A stretch of DNA of 10,083 nt. It comes from Candidatus Thalassarchaeaceae archaeon (lineage in GTDB: Archaea; Thermoplasmatota; Poseidoniia; Poseidoniales; Thalassarchaeaceae). The stretch's first letter is position 1. Each line of letters opens with the position of its first letter. Positions 6,901 to 10,083 of this stretch are shown here, piece after piece. The stretch spans positions 22,135 through 32,217 of the forward strand of contig DUJH01000026.1 in NCBI GenBank assembly GCA_013329905.1, in the 5' to 3' direction. The translations under genes were made by a program, and so were the position numbers. The notes under the pieces were generated by a model. The model was not told the DNA's origin. It ran no database searches and saw only the letters and a list, made by a program, of their open reading frames with translations.

Positions 6901-8526
6901 TCCATCGTATTCGTCAATCCATCCTTTGATTGAAGCAGAGTTCGAAGATGCTAATTCCACCCAAATCACATCAAATCCAGTTGTGGACGGATTTGTCCCA
7001 GAGTCTTGGTTGAGTTTTGCGGCGTAAAGAGTACCTGAGTCTAAATTCCCAGGAGAATCTGCGATGAACTTGAACAGTCCAGTTCCATATCCATCATCAG
7101 ACAGGTAAACAGTCTTCCTGTCTGGCATGACTTGTGCATTCTCATGGGAAAATCGACCCATAGCAAAATGCTTCTCTAAGGTTGGAGAATCAGTATCTGC
7201 ATCATCCATCTCGATTATCCAGCCATAATCATATGGATTCGGATACTCACCTAGATAATCAGCCAATTCTAGTTGGTCTTCGTGGTAATTGTAATTTGGA
7301 TTATTCCAATCAACGGTATTAGAGAAATACAATTCTTCAGACAATAAAGGGGTCCCCCATGGACTCAATGAACCAAAGCATAGAACCCAACCTCCATTGA
7401 TTCCGCTTAGATCAAGCATTTTCCCTCCCAGAATATCCCAGACCCCTTCGAAACTATTCCATTCAATGTGAAGTTGGCTAACTCCTGCGGGTCGGCTTTC
7501 CCATGTTGAGTAGAGATAGCCCTCAGTTCCTTCCGAATTTGTTGCAACAAATGCATTGAAATCAGGCTTTTCGCTAGTGAATAATAATTCTCCATCGTCT
7601 GCTGCGTAAATCCCACCCGCAATCTCTCCATTCCCTAGGTCGTCACCACTCTGCAGCAAGGCCTGGTACGATCCAACGGATGTTCTGACGCCATGCCAGA
7701 TTTCTGATTGGCTACTAGAAGAAGGGAGTTCTGGGATGTCATCGGGTAAGTTGTTCCAGTCAAACCCGTTGATGACCCCTATCGTAGCTTTGTAAGGGTC
7801 GTCAGGATGCATAGAACTAACAAATAAATTCCCTAGAGAATTCACGTGCAGACCAGTTACTTCTGCTCCATCGGGTACCATCATAATTCTCGTCAAATCG
7901 GCAGGAGTACCTTGGTCATCATCTCCACCTCCACCACCATCTCCACCAATATTCTCGCCACCGGGAGATGCTTGATCTGAGTTAATCCATTCAGAAGTTC
8001 CATCTGATGGTATCTTTGAAACGCCGTTTGAAGCCTCTCCGGTTGTTACTTCGTGAACCACATTACCCTGACTATCCGTCAGGAATAGCGTCTCACCGCC
8101 ATTATTGATACGAAGAGTTCCGATTTCATTCTCTGCGATTATGGCATAATCCCCTGCTTCGATGAAATGGGGGGTTGTCAATTCCTCAAATCCAACCCAA
8201 CTGCTGGAATTGATAGGGTGAGTCCAGCCACCAACGTCAACAATTGTCCATCCTTCCAGACTAATTGCTGCTGATCCAGTATTGAACAATTCCACCCATT
8301 CGCCTTGAGGAAAAATACCCTGATCCGATCCATCTGCATTTGGCATGACTTCGTTGATGCAGATGGTGCAAGATGCCGTGGCGTCGGATGACTCAAATCG
8401 AGCCGATTCTACCTCACCATCTAGGAGTTGAGGTGTCATCAACCCTGTTAGCAGCAATGCCATCACGAGCAGTGCTGTGCCACTAGTTGACCCTCGGTGC
8501 ATCGCCCGCATGGTTCCGTGCTTCAC
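3922..8526 (-). CDS. Giant surface-anchored enzyme: lamin-tail, PhoX-like phosphatase, lamin-tail, phospholipase D (2 HKD), TSP3, TM
   Basis: The protein has 1534 residues. A signal peptide (about 1-45; hydrophobic core 16-30) leads to a first lamin-tail domain (about 54-190) and a Gly/Asp linker (193-207). A PhoX/DUF839-like beta-propeller phosphatase follows (about 208-715). It has C383-x5-PWGT-x4-EE398 (in characterised PhoX this Cys is an iron ligand), GRFSHE 457-462, a DLDGDGN calcium-like loop 572-578 and MEG 608-610. A second lamin-tail domain spans about 727-870. A two-lobed phospholipase D follows (about 905-1266) with both HxKxxxxD motifs intact, H1010/K1012/D1017 and H1214/K1216/D1221, each followed by a G-x-NW stretch. 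Then come TSP3-like Asp-rich calcium loops (about 1270-1375), an Asp/Gly/Ser linker, one transmembrane helix (about 1419-1441) with a KRPRTR stop-transfer, and a 93-residue acidic cytoplasmic tail. The enzymatic part therefore faces outside. The start is GTG; in-frame ATGs at 8511 and 8502 are possible and would still keep the signal core. Likely role: release of phosphate from extracellular phosphodiesters (nucleic acid or lipid); substrate unproven. The ectodomain is much more AT-rich than the tail. Confidence 0.9.
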   Translation of the reverse strand: MKHGTMRAMHRGSTSGTALLVMALLLTGLMTPQLLDGEVESARFESSDATASCTICINEVMPNADGSDQGIFPQGEWVELFNTGSAAISLEGWTIVDVGGWTHPINSSSWVGFEELTTPHFIEAGDYAIIAENEIGTLRINNGGETLFLTDSQGNVVHEVTTGEASNGVSKIPSDGTSEWINSDQASPGGENIGGDGGGGGDDDQGTPADLTRIMMVPDGAEVTGLHVNSLGNLFVSSMHPDDPYKATIGVINGFDWNNLPDDIPELPSSSSQSEIWHGVRTSVGSYQALLQSGDDLGNGEIAGGIYAADDGELLFTSEKPDFNAFVATNSEGTEGYLYSTWESRPAGVSQLHIEWNSFEGVWDILGGKMLDLSGINGGWVLCFGSLSPWGTPLLSEELYFSNTVDWNNPNYNYHEDQLELADYLGEYPNPYDYGWIIEMDDADTDSPTLEKHFAMGRFSHENAQVMPDRKTVYLSDDGYGTGLFKFIADSPGNLDSGTLYAAKLNQDSGTNPSTTGFDVIWVELASSNSASIKGWIDEYDGIGTMDYVSGQNSYISDEEINDWAEHTLNDDLDGDGNIGYAADNRVAFLESRKAAAALGATVEWNKMEGVVFNENAPDYLYLAMSDIRYDMTDSSGDIRLSENRCGLIYSLEIVDNWDVNRIDPVVSGGTYSSGQCDVNNIAGPDNLAVLNDGSLLIAEDSSSKHSNNMLWHWQPPSPPSDWDNEFDVKFTRIMPSEVPDRDNDWFEITNIGDEEVSLNGWTVERIRSTTPWISSFNELIVPAGESVVLTENPANLLSDGGITALDGNVVMDNIPWLVDSGSSLQLKAPDGTVVDAIAFGSGIAEIDGWNGAAISVPGDGTPGLILMRGTGCGDYPDTDAGSDWEYRWIRIGASTFCDGGFLSTEMESSATTSISPDTGFNDLLHWINQADSSIHLHVYQSMSPDLTNALLEAISRGVSVSILLEEGILDGSSTKNNQRGHAQTLHDAGATVLWMDDPSVISSPYTYIHSKVSVRDSESVWISSGNWKDSSLPPDGIGNREWSVIVNSQSFAELVLSRMAWDENQMHLHISPHSNNHAPTFDWVMEEPSFDGEITPPVDHSGPFDLRLITCPDDCVDGIIEMIDSADTSIELSVQYLDLDWYWGFGENPIIEAIHSAALRGVQVRLLLNGFYVDSDDEIRDAVQMFNTDWNATQGLDTTARIMASSDTIVKLHNKGAIIDGESVLVGSMNWGSNAALRNREMGVLIHNQGLTSEYLQSFEEDWNRLDSLTDSDGDLLPDSWEIEHGLNRHSAAILGTALSEQSLDLDEDGLNNLDEYLLGGNPNDNDTDDDCILDGDEPAFAQSVMRAPSASMNSNDVDDNGVADGVQFGCDDGTGTIDPGGGDGGSDTGGGDSNNGDDDDTGGIINVRENPLSAPGAKFLLGLTLIAAIALAGAGLTLVKRPRTRAEERLIDDSGYRFDDGDAERAILKGTRFDEDSADTREWTEGRDDGVHGAIVLDGFGFEDLDRNQVQWMLDKGMSIEELRDEHGEDEA
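3933..3939 (-). promoter_or_regulatory. Ribosome binding site for deoA inside the upstream gene
   Basis: GGTGAGG on the minus strand lies 7 bases before the deoA ATG (3925-3923), within the last codons of the surface enzyme gene. It pairs with the archaeal anti-Shine-Dalgarno tail. Together with the 4-base ATGA overlap, it supports 3925 as the start and coupled translation. Confidence 0.5.
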
Positions 8527-8636
8527 GGTTGAACCCTTCGCGCATGCGCGTGCCCGGCCGGCTTTGCCGGCCGTGCCTCAGACAAAGCCGGCTCAGCCAA
8601 AGCACCGCCGTCGCCGGCGTGTTTGACCAGTAAGCC
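8527..8636 (-). other. GC-rich intercistronic element with stacked hairpins
   Basis: This is the only sizeable non-coding gap. By hand count 8541-8620 is 59/80 G+C (74%), against about 35-45% in the neighbouring ectodomain sequence. In transcript order it holds: a 7-bp stem with one bulge closed by GCGA, a GNRA-type loop (8603-8621); a perfect 8-bp stem CGGCCGGC with a 3-base loop (8555-8573, extendable to 8552-8576 with one mismatch); and a perfect 12-base palindrome CGCGCATGCGCG (8539-8550) ending 13 bases before the GTG start. A 10-base segment at 8583-8592 can pair with 8557-8566, which would exclude the 8-bp hairpin. I see no TATA box or BRE and no T-tract after the hairpins, so this looks more like an mRNA processing, stability or translation-control element than a promoter or intrinsic terminator. 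Function unknown. Confidence 0.55.
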
Positions 8637-10083
8637 TCAATCTTCATCTTCGGATGAGGCTGCGATTAGTGATCCACCGCCGGTCGCGCCGCTGAGGCCG
8701 ATTGCTCCGTAGACCAACAATGAGATGCCTGCGATGTAGAGCACAGCGGTCACGATGTCGATGACCATGGTTCCTTCAAGTTCGCACTCACCATCTCCAC
8801 CGAAGTCAGTCCAGTACATTGGGTCCATATTGTCTAGAACCTTACACTTGAAAGTCTCAGCATCTTCATCAGGAATTTCAGATGCTGTGTGGATTTCGAA
8901 TACTGGCTTTGCATCTCCTGCATCAAAGTCAGGGTTAGTCATTCCAGCACCCCTCAAGTCTAGATAGAATCGAGATACAGACTTACCATACATTGCAACA
9001 TTTGTTGTTGGTTCGACCTTGATGTCAACATGAGATCCAAAGTAAACTGGTAATGCACCAGGTAGGACATCTACGAAACTATTGGAAGCAATTAATTTCG
9101 CCTGTATTTGATTTTCAGCAGGGTCCAAATCTACGGTGTGTTCGCGCATCGGTATTCCCTTGAAATCAGTCATTTCACCAGGTACGCTCTCTGCAATAGA
9201 ATAGCCTACTAGATTAACTGAGAATGAGTCATCAGCGTCAGCGATTCCTCCAATTGTTCCAGCAACAACCGTGTTGCTGTTACCGATATTGTCAGTCAGA
9301 AGTCCGTATGTTGCTGCCTCTCTGTGAGGGGCGCGCCATGGTAGGTGTTCGGTCATACCATAGATTTCTCCTTCATCACAGGGATAACCACCATCTGAAT
9401 CAGCATCTGCAACAGTGCCATCAGCATTCAACTTGAAGTCACACTGTCCATCTCCATCAGAATTTGTGTATCCTTGCATCAGTCTCTGTCCAAGAGTTTC
9501 ATCATTAACAATACTCATCACATAGACGTCGTAATCTCCAGTGCTCAGACCATCAGGTCTGTCATCATTCTGAGATCCAAAGTAAGTCATGTTAGTCTCT
9601 AGTTTAACCCACGAACTTTCTTCATCATAAAGTCCTGTAAGTACTGGGTCACTCCATCCATATAGCCAATTTTCAATTGGTTGAGTAGTATAGGGGGATG
9701 CTCCATATTGGAATCCAAGCAATGATCCTATTACATTCTCAAACATGAAATTACTTACCCAACTACGTACAGCAGATGCATCATTTTCAGATATATCATA
9801 GGCGTCTGCAACAAATGCATCGTCCCAATCTACTACATCTCCACCCATTACAAAGCCTGCTCTATCTTCGGTCATTGGTAATGTAGTACCTGCCATTTCG
9901 TTATACATGAATACCCTAGCGAAATCTCCAGTTAGAGCATAATCTGATGTGTAAAGAATTTCTTGTACCTTCTCAATTGATAAATCTACAGTTCCCTCGT
10001 ATTGGCCTTGATTGAGACCGATAGAAATGTATCCTCCATTAATTGGTTCCTCGCCGCCGAAGGAGTGCTGCCACCATAGGTCA
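8637..10083 (-). CDS. Surface protein with C-terminal membrane anchor, possibly CD36-like (N-terminal part outside window)
   Basis: The frame is open to the window edge (first whole codon begins at 10082), so only the last 481 residues are visible; the ATG at 9908 is internal or unproven. Residue numbers count from 10082. The visible part is a large beta-rich, Asp-rich ectodomain with DxDGDG-type calcium-like loops near 208-240 (SDGDGQC and DADSDGG, between cysteines). One transmembrane helix follows (about 441-464) and a short tail ends in SSEDED, so the protein faces outside the cell. Two local patterns recall the CD36 family: WLYGWSDPVL (139-148), like the family's 'llwGYeDPll', and VEPTTNV (356-362) before a basic/hydrophobic strand, like 'ldvEPxTG'. 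These are weak, so I do not assign a function; a related porin-like DUF3068 protein or an unrelated surface protein are alternatives. It is followed by the structured 110-base gap and the giant surface enzyme, probably in one transcript. The 3' end coding for the anchor is GC-richer than the ectodomain. Confidence 0.62.
   Translation of the reverse strand, partial: DLWWQHSFGGEEPINGGYISIGLNQGQYEGTVDLSIEKVQEILYTSDYALTGDFARVFMYNEMAGTTLPMTEDRAGFVMGGDVVDWDDAFVADAYDISENDASAVRSWVSNFMFENVIGSLLGFQYGASPYTTQPIENWLYGWSDPVLTGLYDEESSWVKLETNMTYFGSQNDDRPDGLSTGDYDVYVMSIVNDETLGQRLMQGYTNSDGDGQCDFKLNADGTVADADSDGGYPCDEGEIYGMTEHLPWRAPHREAATYGLLTDNIGNSNTVVAGTIGGIADADDSFSVNLVGYSIAESVPGEMTDFKGIPMREHTVDLDPAENQIQAKLIASNSFVDVLPGALPVYFGSHVDIKVEPTTNVAMYGKSVSRFYLDLRGAGMTNPDFDAGDAKPVFEIHTASEIPDEDAETFKCKVLDNMDPMYWTDFGGDGECELEGTMVIDIVTAVLYIAGISLLVYGAIGLSGATGGGSLIAASSEDED

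Noticed and set aside
7912..7950. Repeat-like CCACCA/CCATCT run as a DNA repeat or CRISPR-like element
   Set aside because: It is in frame and encodes the Gly/Asp linker between the lamin-tail and PhoX domains; there are no regular spacers.
8552..8576. The CGGCCGGC hairpin as an intrinsic terminator
   Set aside because: There is no T-tract after it on either strand, and archaeal termination relies on T-rich stretches; kept only as a structured element.
8637..9908. ATG at 9908 as the start of the partial surface protein
   Set aside because: The frame stays open from 9908 to the window edge with protein-like composition, and a surface protein should have a signal peptide or N-terminal TM, which does not follow this Met.

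Overview
The window looks like chromosome from a planktonic marine archaeon, most probably a Marine Group II-type euryarchaeon (Candidatus Poseidoniales) or a close relative. This is an inference. It rests on tightly packed genes, GTG starts, ribosome binding sites built on GGTGA (matching the archaeal 16S 3' tail), and very large secreted ecto-proteins held by one C-terminal membrane segment behind Asp/Gly-rich linkers and thrombospondin-3-like calcium loops. No rRNA or other marker gene is present to prove it, and a marine bacterium with similar surface proteins is not excluded.

Layout. On the + strand, 1-1551 is the 3' part of a secreted M60-family zinc metallopeptidase (HELGH motif) with a C-terminal fibronectin-III-like domain. 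It converges, across only 36 bases, on a run of four minus-strand genes. In transcription order these are: a partial membrane-anchored surface protein (10083-8637, weakly CD36-like); a GC-rich structured intercistronic element (8636-8527); a 1534-residue surface enzyme (8526-3922) with the order lamin-tail, PhoX-like phosphatase, lamin-tail, two-HKD phospholipase D, TSP3 calcium loops, transmembrane anchor and acidic cytoplasmic tail; thymidine phosphorylase deoA (3925-2648); and a multipass membrane protein of the HGSNAT/DUF1624-DUF418 acyltransferase type (2643-1588).

How the genes may work together. The large ecto-enzyme joins a phosphodiesterase-type fold (PLD) to a phosphomonoesterase-type fold (PhoX) on one surface-tethered chain, and its stop codon overlaps the deoA start (ATGA). 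A reasonable reading is a scavenging unit. The surface enzyme would cut an extracellular phosphodiester polymer (DNA or phospholipid) and strip its phosphate. Imported thymidine would then be split by DeoA into thymine and deoxyribose-1-phosphate. The fusion and the overlap are visible in the sequence; the pathway is inference. The M60 peptidase adds another polymer-degrading secreted activity next door but is transcribed separately.

There is no gene-free stretch over 300 bases. No tRNA, rRNA, CRISPR array, insertion sequence or attachment site was seen.
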